The notes under the pieces were generated by a model. The model was not told the DNA's origin and made no database searches. It saw nothing but the letters and a program-made list of their open reading frames with translations. The translations under genes and the position numbers were made by a program. Below are positions 30,414 through 39,798 of a stretch of 64,000 nucleotides of DNA, piece by piece (position 1 is the first letter of the stretch; the number at the start of each line of letters is the position of its first letter). Location: assembly GCF_011800755.1 (NCBI RefSeq), contig NZ_JAATJW010000003.1:1-64000 (forward strand), in the 5' to 3' direction. The stretch is from Listeria valentina. Its GTDB lineage: Bacteria > Bacillota > Bacilli > Lactobacillales > Listeriaceae.

Positions 30414-30449
30414 AAAAAGGAACTTGGCGGATGCCAAGTTCCTTTTTGT
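30414..30449 (+). terminator. terminator of the eetA-eetB-dmkB operon
   Basis: AAAGGAACTTGGC pairs with GCCAAGTTCCTTT around GGAT, followed by TTG. It touches the stop of the convergent gene and has an A run for the other strand. Confidence 0.85.
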
Positions 30450-30841
30450 TAGTCCTCGATTTCCTTCAAGCGCTTGAAACGTTCAGCAAGCATCGGATGC
30501 GCTTCCACCGTTTTCACGCCATTCGCTTTTGCAGCAAAACTTGCAAAGTTGAGCCCAGCTCCAAATAGCTGCAAGGCCGCATTCCCAAGGTCGCCTGCTT
30601 TTAGCGCTTTTATGCCATCATCTAGAAAATGATTACTTTCATCCAGATGGCAATCCGGCAAGTACTTCTCCCCTTTCGCATAGAGTTCAATATTCAAAAG
30701 CACTTGACTTGCCGTTTCCTGCGAAATATCTGCATCTAGTGCAAGTAGCATGTCGTTAATAGGTTCAACCAGCTGCGCATAACCTCCGCCAAACTCCGCA
30801 CATTTTGCTTTGATTTGTAATCTTCTTTCTTCTGCTGTCAT
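30449..30841 (-). CDS. hypothetical protein, 130 residues
   Basis: I do not recognise this gene. It encodes 130 residues, mostly predicted helical, with no signal peptide or membrane segment. A GGGYAQLVEPIND stretch near the N terminus and ALQLFGAGLNFASFAAKA near the middle-to-end are the most distinctive parts. The ATG at 30841 is preceded by AAAGGTAGGGA. It stands alone between the EET locus and tuf, converging on dmkB; its stop lies in the shared terminator. Confidence 0.75.
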   Translation of the reverse strand: MTAEERRLQIKAKCAEFGGGYAQLVEPINDMLLALDADISQETASQVLLNIELYAKGEKYLPDCHLDESNHFLDDGIKALKAGDLGNAALQLFGAGLNFASFAAKANGVKTVEAHPMLAERFKRLKEIED

Positions 30842-30902
30842 CTTTTATCCCTACCTTTCCTTTTCCCTGTCAAGCATACGCCTGTCAGAGCCGGAAAAGC
30901 AA

Positions 30903-30938
30903 CAAAAAAAGCCGGGAAGCATAAATGCTTCACCGACT
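30903..30938 (-). terminator. terminator of the str operon after tuf
   Basis: On the minus strand GTCGGTGAAGCAT pairs with ATGCTTCCCGGC (one mismatch) and is followed by TTTTTTTGTT. Confidence 0.8.
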
Positions 30939-30958
30939 TTATAGAACAAATAAAATTA

Positions 30959-32143
30959 TTATTTGTCGATTTTAGCTACAACGCCAGCGCCTACTGTACG
31001 GCCACCTTCACGGATTGAGAATTTAGTACCATCTTCAATCGCGATTGGAGCGATAAGTTCAACTGTAATTGTAATGTTGTCTCCAGGCATAACCATTTCA
31101 GTACCTGCTGGAAGTTCAACAACACCAGTTACGTCAGTTGTACGGAAGTAGAATTGTGGACGATAGTTTGAGAAGAATGGAGTATGACGTCCACCTTCTT
31201 CTTTAGTTAGAACATAAACTTCAGCTTCGAACTTAGTGTGTGGAGTGATCGATCCTGGTTGAGCAAGAACTTGTCCACGTTCGATATCTTCACGAGCAAC
31301 CCCACGAAGAAGCGCACCAATGTTGTCTCCAGCTTCTGCATAGTCAAGAAGCTTACGGAACATTTCTACACCAGTAACAGTTGATTTAGCAGTATCTTTG
31401 ATACCGATAATTTCAACTTCGTCACCAACTTTGATTTGTCCACGTTCAACACGTCCAGTTGCAACTGTACCACGACCAGTGATCGAGAATACGTCTTCAA
31501 CTGGCATCATGAATGGTTTGTCATGATCACGTTCTGGAGTTGGAATGTAAGAATCAACAGCGTCCATTAATTCATGGATTTTGCCTTCCCATTCAGCATC
31601 TCCTTCAAGAGCTTTAAGTGCAGAACCTTTGATTACAGGAATGTCGTCGCCAGGGAAGTCGTATTCGCTTAGAAGTTCACGAACTTCCATTTCAACTAGT
31701 TCAAGTAGTTCTTCGTCGTCAACCATGTCGCATTTGTTTAGGAATACAACGATGTAAGGAACACCTACTTGACGAGATAGAAGAATGTGTTCACGAGTTT
31801 GTGGCATTGGGCCATCAGCAGCAGATACTACTAGGATAGCTCCGTCCATTTGCGCAGCACCAGTGATCATGTTTTTAACATAGTCAGCGTGTCCTGGGCA
31901 GTCAACGTGTGCATAGTGACGGTTAGCAGTTTCATACTCTACGTGTGCAGTAGAGATAGTGATACCACGTTCACGTTCTTCTGGTGCACCATCGATTTGG
32001 TCATAAGCAGATGCTTGTGCCATTCCGTCTTTAGATAGAACTGTAGTGATAGCTGCAGTTAGTGTAGTTTTACCATGGTCGACGTGTCCAATTGTTCCAA
32101 CGTTTACATGGGGTTTTGAGCGGTCAAATTTTTCTTTTGCCAT
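30959..32143 (-). CDS. tuf: elongation factor Tu
   Basis: The product brings aminoacyl-tRNA to the ribosome as a GTP complex. It has 394 residues from the ATG at 32143 (SD AAGGAGG). The GTPase motifs [17 protein letters not shown] and NKCD are present; domains II and III are complete to VAKIDK. It can be transcribed with the str operon and from its own promoter at 32231-32259. Confidence 0.98.
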   Translation of the reverse strand: MAKEKFDRSKPHVNVGTIGHVDHGKTTLTAAITTVLSKDGMAQASAYDQIDGAPEERERGITISTAHVEYETANRHYAHVDCPGHADYVKNMITGAAQMDGAILVVSAADGPMPQTREHILLSRQVGVPYIVVFLNKCDMVDDEELLELVEMEVRELLSEYDFPGDDIPVIKGSALKALEGDAEWEGKIHELMDAVDSYIPTPERDHDKPFMMPVEDVFSITGRGTVATGRVERGQIKVGDEVEIIGIKDTAKSTVTGVEMFRKLLDYAEAGDNIGALLRGVAREDIERGQVLAQPGSITPHTKFEAEVYVLTKEEGGRHTPFFSNYRPQFYFRTTDVTGVVELPAGTEMVMPGDNITITVELIAPIAIEDGTKFSIREGGRTVGAGVVAKIDK

Positions 32144-32194
32144 TTTAATAAAATCCTCCTTAATGTTTAAAAAAATGATATTTAATAGCTGCCA

Positions 32195-32218
32195 AGTGAA
32201 TTTCACTCGGCAAGTACT
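32195..32218 (-). promoter_or_regulatory. hairpin in the tuf leader
   Basis: On the minus strand TGCCGAGTGAA and TTCACTTGGCA form an 11-bp stem (one G-T pair) between the tuf promoter and its SD. It lacks a direct T run and is more likely a leader structure than a terminator. Confidence 0.4.
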
Positions 32219-32230
32219 TCCTTAATTAAA

Positions 32231-32259
32231 GTTATACTTGATGTCAGTCAGAAATGCAA
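32231..32259 (-). promoter_or_regulatory. own promoter of tuf
   Basis: On the minus strand TTGCAT (32254-32259), 17 bp, TATAAC (32231-32236), in the fusA-tuf gap. Confidence 0.55.
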
Positions 32260-32262
32260 CGA

Positions 32263-34350
32263 TTATTCTTCGCCTTTATTTCCGCCGTTTTTCTTGATGA
32301 TTTCTTCAGTGATTGATTTAGGTGTTTCTTCATAGTGGTCAAATTGCATTGTGTAAGTTCCGCGACCTTGTGTTGATGAACGAAGGTCTGTTGCGTAACC
32401 AAACATTTCTGCAAGTGGAACGAAAGCACGAACAACTTGTGCATTTCCGCGAGCTTCCATGCCATCTACACGACCACGGCGGCTTGTAATGTTACCCATG
32501 ATATCCCCAAGGTATTCTTCTGGGATAACAACTTCAACGCCCATAATTGGTTCAAGAAGAACTGGGTCACATTTCTTAGCAGCGTTACGAAGCGCCATAC
32601 TAGCAGCTACTTTGAAGGCCATTTCGTTGGAGTCAACGTCATGGTAAGAACCATCAAATAGTTTTGCTTTAATGTCGATTAGCGGATAACCTGCAAGGAC
32701 ACCATTTTCAAGTGCGCCTTCAAGGCCTGCTTGAACAGCTGGGATATATTCACGAGGAACAACCCCACCGACAATCGCATTTTCAAATTCGAAGCCTTTA
32801 CCTTCTTCGTTAGGTTCGAAGTGAATTACAACGTGACCATATTGTCCACGACCACCAGATTGACGAACAAATTTACCTTCGACGTCAGCTGCTGAGCGGA
32901 ATGTTTCACGGTAAGATACTTGTGGAGCCCCAACGTTAGCTTCAACGCGGAATTCACGTTTCATACGGTCAACTAAGATATCAAGGTGAAGTTCACCCAT
33001 ACCAGAGATGATCGTTTGACCAGTTTCCGTGTTTGTTTCAGTACGGAAAGTTGGATCTTCTTCTGCAAGTTTTGCAAGAGCTTGACCCATTTTATCTTGG
33101 TCAGCTTTCGATTTAGGTTCGATTGCAACCGAGATAACTGGTTCTGGGAATTCCATGGATTCCAAGATGATTTGGTTCTTTTCATCACATAGTGTGTCCC
33201 CAGTAGTAGTGTCTTTAAGTCCTACAGCTGCTGCAATGTCCCCAGCGTAAACAATATCAATTTCTTCACGGTGGTTAGCGTGCATTTGCAGGATACGACC
33301 TACACGTTCACGTTTACCTTTTGTTGAGTTTTGTACGTAAGAACCAGAGTTCAAAGTACCAGAATAAACGCGGAAGAAAGTTAGACGACCAACATAAGGG
33401 TCAGTCATAACTTTAAATGCAAGAGATGAGAATGGTTCTTCATCGCTTGCGTGACGTTCAGATTCTTCACCATCAGGTAGAGTACCTTTAATAGAAGGAA
33501 CGTCAGTTGGAGCTGGAAGATAGTCAAGAACTGCATCAAGCATTGGTTGAACACCTTTGTTTTTAAATGCAGTACCACAAACGACTGGGTAAAACTCAAC
33601 AGCTAGTGTTCCTTTACGGATCGCAGCTTTAAGTTCGTCTTTTGTGATTTCTTCACCTTCTAGGTATTTCATCATAAGTTCCTCATCAAGTTCAGCAACT
33701 GCTTCGATAAGTTTACCATGATATTCTTCAGCAAGATCTTTCATATCTTCAGGAATTTCTTTGACATGTGGATCGTTTCCAAGGTCATCTTCATAATACA
33801 ACGCGTGCATATCAATCAAGTCGATGATACCAGTGAAAGTATCTTCCGCACCGATTGGAAGTTGAATCGGATGAGCATTAGCTTGTAAACGTTCATGCAA
33901 AGTTTTTACAGAATATAAGAAGTCTGCGCCGATTTTGTCCATTTTGTTGACGAATACTACACGAGGAACCCCGTAAGTAGTAGCTTGACGCCAAACAGTT
34001 TCTGTTTGTGGTTCAACACCAGATTGTGCATCTAGAACCGCAACCGCACCATCAAGTACACGAAGTGAACGTTCAACTTCAACTGTGAAGTCTACGTGTC
34101 CTGGTGTATCAATGATATTTACACGGTAACCTTTCCACTGAGCTGTTGTTGCAGCAGAAGTGATCGTGATACCACGTTCTTGTTCCTGCTCCATCCAGTC
34201 CATTTGGGAGGCACCTTCATGCGTTTCACCAATTTTGTGAATACGCCCTGTATAGAAAAGAATACGTTCCGTAGTAGTGGTTTTACCAGCATCAATGTGC
34301 GCCATAATCCCAATATTACGTGTCTTTTCTAAGGAGAACTCTCTTGCCAT
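32263..34350 (-). CDS. fusA: elongation factor G
   Basis: The product is the translocase GTPase, 695 residues, the normal length. The GTPase motifs [20 protein letters not shown] and NKMDKIGAD, and the domain IV loop [10 protein letters not shown], are intact. It lies between rpsG and tuf in the str operon. Confidence 0.98.
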   Translation of the reverse strand: MAREFSLEKTRNIGIMAHIDAGKTTTTERILFYTGRIHKIGETHEGASQMDWMEQEQERGITITSAATTAQWKGYRVNIIDTPGHVDFTVEVERSLRVLDGAVAVLDAQSGVEPQTETVWRQATTYGVPRVVFVNKMDKIGADFLYSVKTLHERLQANAHPIQLPIGAEDTFTGIIDLIDMHALYYEDDLGNDPHVKEIPEDMKDLAEEYHGKLIEAVAELDEELMMKYLEGEEITKDELKAAIRKGTLAVEFYPVVCGTAFKNKGVQPMLDAVLDYLPAPTDVPSIKGTLPDGEESERHASDEEPFSSLAFKVMTDPYVGRLTFFRVYSGTLNSGSYVQNSTKGKRERVGRILQMHANHREEIDIVYAGDIAAAVGLKDTTTGDTLCDEKNQIILESMEFPEPVISVAIEPKSKADQDKMGQALAKLAEEDPTFRTETNTETGQTIISGMGELHLDILVDRMKREFRVEANVGAPQVSYRETFRSAADVEGKFVRQSGGRGQYGHVVIHFEPNEEGKGFEFENAIVGGVVPREYIPAVQAGLEGALENGVLAGYPLIDIKAKLFDGSYHDVDSNEMAFKVAASMALRNAAKKCDPVLLEPIMGVEVVIPEEYLGDIMGNITSRRGRVDGMEARGNAQVVRAFVPLAEMFGYATDLRSSTQGRGTYTMQFDHYEETPKSITEEIIKKNGGNKGEE

Positions 34351-34429
34351 GTTGTCTTTCTCCTTCCATAAAACATTTTTTTAAACGGCTAGCCGAGTTT
34401 CAAAAATGAAAGTAGCAGCCAATTTCTGA

Positions 34430-34900
34430 TTACCAGCGATAATGAGCGAATGCACGGTTTGCTTCCGCCATTTTGTGTGTATCTTCGCGTTTCTTAACAG
34501 ACGCACCAGTGTTGTTCGCTGCATCCATGATTTCGCGAGCAAGACGAAGTTCCATCGTTCTTTCTCCACGAAGACGCGCATAGTTTACTAACCAACGAAG
34601 ACCAAGAGTAGTACGACGATCAGCACGTACTTCAACTGGAACTTGGTAGTTCGCACCGCCGACACGACGAGCTTTTACTTCAAGTACTGGCATGATGTTT
34701 TTGATCGCTTGATCGAAAACTTCCATAGGATCGTTTCCAGTTTCTTCTTTAATGATATCGAAAGCAGCGTATAGAATCGCTTGGGATTTTCCACGTTTAC
34801 CGTCAACCATCATTTTATTGATTAGACGAGTTACAAGTTTAGAATTGTAAATCGGATCTGGCAAAACGTCACGTTTAGCAACAGGACCTTTACGAGGCAT
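34430..34900 (-). CDS. rpsG: 30S ribosomal protein S7
   Basis: This encodes S7, 156 residues, which starts assembly of the 30S head. I chose the ATG at 34900 ([16 protein letters not shown]), 6 bp after AAAGGAGGA. The family motif [11 protein letters not shown] and ARREGERTM-like [14 protein letters not shown] are present. Confidence 0.97.
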   Translation of the reverse strand: MPRKGPVAKRDVLPDPIYNSKLVTRLINKMMVDGKRGKSQAILYAAFDIIKEETGNDPMEVFDQAIKNIMPVLEVKARRVGGANYQVPVEVRADRRTTLGLRWLVNYARLRGERTMELRLAREIMDAANNTGASVKKREDTHKMAEANRAFAHYRW

Positions 34901-34941
34901 TGGATATCCTCCTTTCATAAATTGGATTTAAAATAAATCTA

Positions 34942-35355
34942 TTATTTTTTAGGTTTTTTCGTACCGTATTTAGAACGGCTTTGAGCTCTATTTTCAACAC
35001 CAGCTGTATCAAGAGCACCACGTACGATATGGTAACGCACCCCTGGTAAGTCTTTTACACGTCCACCACGAATAAGAACAACGCTGTGCTCTTGCAAGTT
35101 GTGTCCGATACCTGGGATATAAGCTGTAACCTCGATTCCGTTACTCAAGCGCACACGAGCATATTTACGAAGCGCGGAGTTCGGTTTTTTCGGAGTCATT
35201 GTACCAACACGAGTACAAACACCACGTTTTTGCGGAGAATTTACATCAGTAAGTTCACGCTTGAAAGTGTTTAGTCCCTTGTTAAGTGCTGGAGAGTCAG
35301 ATTTTTTCGATTTAGATTGACGCGGTTTGCGAACTAATTGGTTAATAGTAGGCAT
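34942..35355 (-). CDS. rpsL: 30S ribosomal protein S12
   Basis: This encodes S12, 137 residues, in the decoding centre. The loops [11 protein letters not shown] and [18 protein letters not shown] are intact. The Lys at TPKKPNS is the normal, streptomycin-sensitive residue. It is the first gene of the str operon. Confidence 0.98.
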   Translation of the reverse strand: MPTINQLVRKPRQSKSKKSDSPALNKGLNTFKRELTDVNSPQKRGVCTRVGTMTPKKPNSALRKYARVRLSNGIEVTAYIPGIGHNLQEHSVVLIRGGRVKDLPGVRYHIVRGALDTAGVENRAQSRSKYGTKKPKK

Positions 35356-35481
35356 TGGATGGGTTCCTCCTTTCCTTTAGTAGTTCCACACATCCAGGTG
35401 GTTCATTTTTTCGAAAAAATAAAAGTGCTGTAGATGATCTACAACAATTTTCATTTTCAAGACCTCTATAGAAGAGGCACC
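35356..35481 (-). promoter_or_regulatory. leader of the str operon
   Basis: About 125 nt. It contains CCTCTTCTATAGAGG as a small hairpin, and TGTAGATCATCTACA, a perfect palindrome followed at a short distance by ACTTTTATTTTTT, which resembles an attenuator. Confidence 0.45.
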
Positions 35482-35487
35482 TTGATT

Positions 35488-35516
35488 ATGATAGCACTTT
35501 GAGTTGTGGGTGTCAA
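35488..35516 (-). promoter_or_regulatory. main promoter of the str operon
   Basis: On the minus strand a perfect -35 TTGACA (35511-35516), 17 bp, -10 TATCAT (35488-35493). Beyond it, up to 35691, I see no gene. Confidence 0.85.
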
Positions 35517-35691
35517 GAGATATTCCCGATCTATACAAATAGACTCTACCCCACTTTAAGTAAGAGCGAAACTTACTTTGACTCGTCAATCGGTCCACCA
35601 TTACAACCTCATCAAAAATTCAAAATACAGACATATTTTATTAAAAAATGGACATATAAATATTCGGATTCCCATAATTTTGGAGATCATA

Positions 35692-35733
35692 AAAGGAGGC
35701 TTTGTGTATGATGTCATACACAAAGCCTCCTTT
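35692..35733. terminator. strong terminator of the DUF2871 gene
   Basis: A perfect 20-bp inverted repeat with a 2-nt centre; AAAGGAGGC/GCCTCCTTT closes the stem. T runs on both sides let it work on both strands. It ends the dNTPase-DUF2871 transcript before the str promoter. Confidence 0.85.
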
Positions 35734-35751
35734 TTCGCCTATCTAGCTAGA

Positions 35752-36159
35752 TTATTTCTTCTCTTTCAATTTCTCGTACATGATCACAAACAAGAAGACA
35801 AGTCCCACTGCGAGTAGTATGTGGCCTAGGCCGGCTATGCCGGAAACCGCCGCTCCTGTTTCTTGCCCAAGTACTGTCATTGTGCCGTGGAAAGTTAATA
35901 AGCCCACGGTAAGTAGCAAGCCTGCATTGTAAATGTAATAGAAGGCGTTGAATTTTTTGCTCGACATGATTCCGAAATTTTTCTCAAGTAGTAGCACGAT
36001 TAAAAACATGAACATGCCAAGCATCAGTAAATGCGTGTGCAAAACAGAGAGTTGCGTTTCTCCTGTGAAACCCGTATATTTCGTGATTTCTCGGTAGTAA
36101 ATTCCTGAGATAAGTCCTAGAACACAATAGAAAAGCGATGTTGTTAGCAGTTTTTTCAT
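35752..36159 (-). CDS. DUF2871-like membrane protein
   Basis: This 135-residue membrane protein has four helices. Conserved-looking His residues lie in or near helices: LSVLHTHLLMLGM, LTFHGTM and GLGHILLAV, a pattern like heme- or copper-binding membrane proteins. The closest family I can name is DUF2871, of unknown function. It lies 21 bp after the dNTPase gene, probably in one transcript, and ends at a strong terminator. Confidence 0.75.
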   Translation of the reverse strand: MKKLLTTSLFYCVLGLISGIYYREITKYTGFTGETQLSVLHTHLLMLGMFMFLIVLLLEKNFGIMSSKKFNAFYYIYNAGLLLTVGLLTFHGTMTVLGQETGAAVSGIAGLGHILLAVGLVFLFVIMYEKLKEKK

Positions 36160-36180
36160 AAATTAGTTGCTCCTTTTTGT

Positions 36181-37575
36181 TTAGCGTAATCCTCTGAGTT
36201 TTTGATATAAATCTTTGGCGTAATTATCTGTCATCCCGCAGATAAAGTCTGTGACAAGCAGCAAACGCAGATACAACTTCACGATTTCGTCTTGGTCCGC
36301 TGCGTTTTTACGATAGCAACCTAGATAGTTATCCGAAATGAGTGACATTAATCGTTTATCTTTTGCCGTTTGTTTGCCTTCTTCACTATCAAAATATAAA
36401 ACGGCCGGAATGTAACTGTCAAGTAGCGCCGAGATGATTTCACTTCCTGCGATTTCCGATTCGACAACACCTTGATTCGTGTAAATATACGTACGAGATA
36501 GATATTGTAAGACTTGAACGAGCTGAGAAGCTTCAGACGCATCTAACAAGGAGTCATCAAATTCACCTTTCATGATGGCTTCGTAGTTTTCATAAAAGAC
36601 TTCGAGCGCACGGTTAATAAGTTGACCACGCACATTCGATGCCAGCCATTGTTGCGCAATAAAAGCCTCTTCTTGACCCTCGTAACGATCTGCTTTTTTC
36701 TTAAGCTCATTAAAGCAGGCTGACGTGACCCAGTTATGCTCATCAAATTCTTCAAAGCCCCGTAAAATTTGCTGAATCGTCACCGTCCCCTTTTTCACAC
36801 CATCTTCTAAATCGGCGTTCAAGTAGGCGATATCATCGGCTACTTCTAGCAGGAACGTGAGCGGGTGGCGCTTGTTAAAGGCGCCCGTTGCGGCTGTCAC
36901 CTCTTTAAATATGGCTTCGTCCGCGTAAAAGTATCCTAATTTTTTACTGCGAGTTCGTTTTTTATTAATTTCGAGCGAAGAAACCGGATATTTGATCACA
37001 CCGTTCAGCGTGGCGTGGGTCAAGTTAAGTCCATACTCGTCAAATAAGTAGTGAAGCTTGGAAACAACGCGCAAAACCTGTGCATTCCCTTCAAAATGAT
37101 AGAAATCTTCCTTCATTTGCTTGGTCAAAATAGTTGTTAACTTCTTCCCGCCATATTCGAGACGCTCCAAGTTTTCTTTGAACCATTCGCGGATGGATTC
37201 TTCACCAAAATGACCGAACGGCGGGTTCCCCATATCATGCAGCAATCCCGTGCAGGCTAGGATATCCGCAATTTTTTCAGCGTGTTCAGGCTTAAAACTC
37301 GGATCTAGCCCGCCTTCCACAATTTTATGCGAGGCCATATTTCCCATTGATTTAGCAATCGTTGCAACTTCAATCGAATGCGTTAAACGCGTCCGCACAA
37401 AATCACTTTTTTCAAGTGGAAAAATTTGTGTTTTATCTTGCAAACGCCTAAACGAAGCGCTCATTACGATTCGTTGATAGTCATTTTCAAAAGCACTTCG
37501 AATATCCGTACTTTTACTGCGTGTAACAGAGGATTCACGCCGACGTTTATCATTTAAAAGTGTATCCCAATCCAT
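36181..37575 (-). CDS. dGTP triphosphohydrolase-like HD protein
   Basis: This 464-residue enzyme belongs to the dGTPase family of the HD superfamily, which splits dNTPs to nucleoside and triphosphate. The HD metal ligands are visible: LTHSIEVATIAKSMG, then LLHDMGNPPFGHFGE and the late Asp in EVADDIAYLNADLEDG. The N terminus RRRESSVTRS and SASFRRLQDKTQIF are typical. It controls dNTP pools in other bacteria. It precedes the DUF2871 gene and diverges from the methyltransferase gene. Confidence 0.88.
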   Translation of the reverse strand: MDWDTLLNDKRRRESSVTRSKSTDIRSAFENDYQRIVMSASFRRLQDKTQIFPLEKSDFVRTRLTHSIEVATIAKSMGNMASHKIVEGGLDPSFKPEHAEKIADILACTGLLHDMGNPPFGHFGEESIREWFKENLERLEYGGKKLTTILTKQMKEDFYHFEGNAQVLRVVSKLHYLFDEYGLNLTHATLNGVIKYPVSSLEINKKRTRSKKLGYFYADEAIFKEVTAATGAFNKRHPLTFLLEVADDIAYLNADLEDGVKKGTVTIQQILRGFEEFDEHNWVTSACFNELKKKADRYEGQEEAFIAQQWLASNVRGQLINRALEVFYENYEAIMKGEFDDSLLDASEASQLVQVLQYLSRTYIYTNQGVVESEIAGSEIISALLDSYIPAVLYFDSEEGKQTAKDKRLMSLISDNYLGCYRKNAADQDEIVKLYLRLLLVTDFICGMTDNYAKDLYQKLRGLR

Positions 37576-37731
37576 TTAGCATCCCTCACTTTTCAAGGTT
37601 TCTCTCTTACTATAACAGAAAAAGTGAGATTTTGCGCTCTACATTAAATCGCGTTTTCGCACACATTTCGAGAGATCAGCAGAAAATTTGCTATACTTGT
37701 CCTATAAAATAATAAAATATGGGGTGATTTT

Positions 37732-38295
37732 TTGACAGAAGCTTTAAAAATTATTATTGGCGCTGGCGAAACGCGCTACCCGGGCTGGATCGCAACACAG
37801 GAAAATGAACTTGACTTACTCAACATAGCAAGCTGGAACCGGCAGTTTTCTGCGAATAGTATTGATGCCCTTCTAGCCGAGCACGTCTTTGAACACTTGG
37901 ATGTCGAAGAGGGCATTCTAGCTGCTAAAAATTGTTTCCACTTTTTAAAGCCTGGCGGATACATCCGTGCGGCCGTTCCTGATCGGAATTTCCAGAATCA
38001 AGCTTATCAAGAATTGGTCCAAATCGGCGGGCCCGGACCCGCCGACCACCCGGCAGCTAGTCATAAAATTGTTTACGACGCCGAACAATTGACAGCCATT
38101 TTTGAAGCCGCCGGGTTTGTCACTCATTTATTAGAATACTGCGATTCGGATGGAGACTTTCACTTCCATTATTGGAATCCAGATGACGGCTTAGTCGGAC
38201 GCTCATTTCGTTATGATACGCGAAATAGTACCGAAAAACTTGGGATGGTATCGATCATTTTGGATGCACATAAACCGCTTGTTATAAAACCCTAA
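37732..38295 (+). CDS. predicted SAM-dependent methyltransferase
   Basis: This 187-residue protein resembles short class I methyltransferases of the COG4627 type: opening IIIGAGETRYPGWIATQENELDLL, then AEHVFEHLDVEEG and FLKPGGYIRAAVPD. The substrate is unknown. The start is TTG at 37732, 5 bp after GGGGTG. A candidate -10 TATACT lies at 37692-37697 with a weak -35. It stands alone between the divergent dNTPase gene and the stress-protein gene. Confidence 0.7.
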   Translation: MTEALKIIIGAGETRYPGWIATQENELDLLNIASWNRQFSANSIDALLAEHVFEHLDVEEGILAAKNCFHFLKPGGYIRAAVPDRNFQNQAYQELVQIGGPGPADHPAASHKIVYDAEQLTAIFEAAGFVTHLLEYCDSDGDFHFHYWNPDDGLVGRSFRYDTRNSTEKLGMVSIILDAHKPLVIKP

Positions 38296-38314
38296 AATTT
38301 TACAGATTATCTGC

Positions 38315-38339
38315 GTCTATAACGAGCAAAAGCGGGTAT
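38315..38339 (+). promoter_or_regulatory. sigmaB-type promoter of the stress protein gene
   Basis: GTCTAT (38315-38320), 13 bp, GGGTAT (38334-38339), one mismatch to the Listeria/Bacillus sigmaB consensus GTTTWW and a full match to GGGWAW. The universal stress protein gene at this place in L. monocytogenes is known to be sigmaB-dependent. Confidence 0.7.
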
Positions 38340-38375
38340 AGGAGAGAAAAAGGCACATCTGAAAGGATGAGAAAA

Positions 38376-38840
38376 ATGACGACTTATAGCCGCATTTTAG
38401 TTGGTGTTGACGGTTCTAACGAGGCCGAGGCAGCTTTCCGTCGTGCAGCAAAAATGGCTGCTAGCGATGAAGCCGTGCTTGGCATCGCTTTCGTTGCAGA
38501 TATCCGCCGCATTGTCCCACTAATTGACTATGAGCAAACCTTTGTTCACAAGGCAAGAAACTACGGAGAAGAGCTTGTCGGAATTTATGAGAATGAAGCA
38601 AAAAAAGCTGGAGTAAAACAAGTTGAAACCTTTGTCCACTTTGGCACTCCAAAAAGTACATTCGTGAAAAAAATTCTAGCTGATTTCCATGCCGACCTTG
38701 TACTTGTTGGCGCAACTGGGCTGAGTTCAACCGAACGAATGATACTTGGAAGCGTCACGGAATACGTTGCCGAAAACGCGCCTTGCGATGTAATTGTAGT
38801 TCGCAGCGAAGCTTGGAATAAAAAAAAGAAAACTATATGA
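38376..38840 (+). CDS. universal stress protein UspA family
   Basis: This cytoplasmic stress protein has 154 residues. The N terminus ILVGVDGSNEAEAAF and the ATP-binding motif GATGLSSTERMILGS near the C terminus show the ATP-binding UspA type. I chose the ATG at 38376, 8 bp after AAAGGA; an ATG at 38367 is inside the SD. It is a single gene with a sigmaB promoter and a terminator. Confidence 0.9.
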   Translation: MTTYSRILVGVDGSNEAEAAFRRAAKMAASDEAVLGIAFVADIRRIVPLIDYEQTFVHKARNYGEELVGIYENEAKKAGVKQVETFVHFGTPKSTFVKKILADFHADLVLVGATGLSSTERMILGSVTEYVAENAPCDVIVVRSEAWNKKKKTI

Positions 38841-38908
38841 AAATACTGAGCGAATAGTGGGTTTTTATGGAACGTTTCTGAAAATCTACTAGCATCGCTC
38901 AGTATTTT
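38841..38908 (+). terminator. terminator of the stress protein gene
   Basis: AATACTGAGCGA (38841-38852) pairs with its complement at 38894-38905, followed by TTTTTG after one more base pair. The loop is long, about 41 nt. Confidence 0.65.
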
Positions 38909-38960
38909 TGTCTGCTCATGAAATACTGCAAGCCCCCTCCCTATTTCTTGCAGAAAAGGT

Positions 38961-38966
38961 TATAAT
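38961..38966 (+). promoter_or_regulatory. -10 element of rpiB
   Basis: A perfect TATAAT lies 40 bp before rpiB. The hexamer 17 bp upstream is poor, so this is a partial promoter call. Confidence 0.45.
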
Positions 38967-39005
38967 AGAGAGGAAAATAAGATTACGCGAGGAGGATTTT
39001 GATTT

Positions 39006-39461
39006 ATGTCTGCTTTAACTGTTGCTATTGCTTCTGATCACGGCGGAATTGAGCTCCGCAAATCGATCGTTCAACTACTGGAATCGCTCGGAATCACTTA
39101 TCAGGAATTTGGTCCGGAAACGCCGGAATCTGTGGATTATCCTGAACTTGCTTTTACGGTTTCTGAAAAAGTCAAAAGTGGCGAAGTCGATCGTGGTATC
39201 CTCATCTGCGGAACTGGCGTTGGTATGAGTATCGCTGCAAACAAAGTGCCAGGAATTCGCTGCGCTCTCGTCGGAGATACATTTACCGCGCACGCAACTC
39301 GTGAACACAACGATTCAAACGTGATCGCACTTGGAGCCCGCGTCATCGGGCCTGGCCTCGCTTCTGATATTGTAAAAATTTGGCTGCATACTGAATATGA
39401 AGGTGGCAGACACGCAAATCGAATTGACCAAATTAACGCGTTCGAGCGCGAGCATCTCTAA
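39006..39461 (+). CDS. rpiB: ribose-5-phosphate isomerase B
   Basis: This 151-residue enzyme of the RpiB/LacAB family interconverts ribose-5-P and ribulose-5-P. ASDHGGIELRKSI and the active-site CGTGVGMSIAANK with its catalytic Cys are intact, as is the conserved EHNDSNVIALGARV. SD GCGAGGAGG precedes the ATG. It is monocistronic and followed directly by a terminator whose stem contains DnaA-box-like sequence. Confidence 0.93.
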   Translation: MSALTVAIASDHGGIELRKSIVQLLESLGITYQEFGPETPESVDYPELAFTVSEKVKSGEVDRGILICGTGVGMSIAANKVPGIRCALVGDTFTAHATREHNDSNVIALGARVIGPGLASDIVKIWLHTEYEGGRHANRIDQINAFEREHL

Positions 39462-39469
39462 ACTTATTC

Positions 39470-39531
39470 GAGATATCCACAAGTTATCAACAGGAACAAA
39501 TTCTGTGAATAGTTTGTGGATATCTCTTTTT
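39470..39531 (+). terminator. terminator of rpiB, stem made of DnaA-box-like sequence
   Basis: GAGATATCCACAA (39470-39482) pairs perfectly with TTGTGGATATCTC (39514-39526), followed by TTTTTC. Each arm contains ATATCCACA, one mismatch from a DnaA box. Confidence 0.75.
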
Positions 39532-39707
39532 CATACGTTTGAAAAAGTGCTGTTTCGCTTAACAAAGCCATTTCCCTCTGTATATTTTTGTATAAAAATA
39601 CCTATTTGCCCGTCAAAAAGCCAATCGTTTACTCACAAGTTATCCACACTTTCCACAATTGCCATCCACAATCCCTTTTTCAGCCATCTTTTTTAGATTG
39701 TGGATAA
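39473..39707. other. cluster of DnaA boxes
   Basis: Two perfect boxes TTATCCACA lie at 39640-39648 (plus) and 39699-39707 (minus). One-mismatch boxes to TTWTNCACA lie at 39473-39481, 39484-39492, 39649-39657 (plus), 39504-39512 and 39515-39523 (minus). A two-mismatch copy is at 39662-39670. ATCCACAATC (39664-39673) and GATTGTGGAT (39696-39705) form a second hairpin. This occupies a 337-bp gene-free interval. It is not the usual dnaA-dnaN origin region, so a DnaA titration or regulatory site is the best guess. Confidence 0.55.
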
Positions 39708-39742
39708 CTTTTTCAGATTCGCTTCTTTTCCTCCATTTCCAT

Positions 39743-39789
39743 AAAAAAACAGTCGCCAAATCAAATTTACGATTTGGCGACTGTTTTTT
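39743..39789. terminator. terminator of the LRR gene
   Basis: A perfect 15-bp stem AACAGTCGCCAAATC with its complement at 39771-39785, with T runs on both strands. It lies just after the LRR protein stop on the minus strand. Confidence 0.85.
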
Positions 39790-39798
39790 CTTAACTGC

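Noticed and set aside
30449-30841. Assignment of a named family to the 130-residue protein before tuf
   Set aside because: No motif was recognised that would justify a function, so it is left hypothetical.
39470-39707. Replication origin oriC
   Set aside because: DnaA boxes are present, but there is no dnaA/dnaN neighbourhood and no clear AT-rich unwinding element with DnaA-trios was recognised; a regulatory cluster is more likely.
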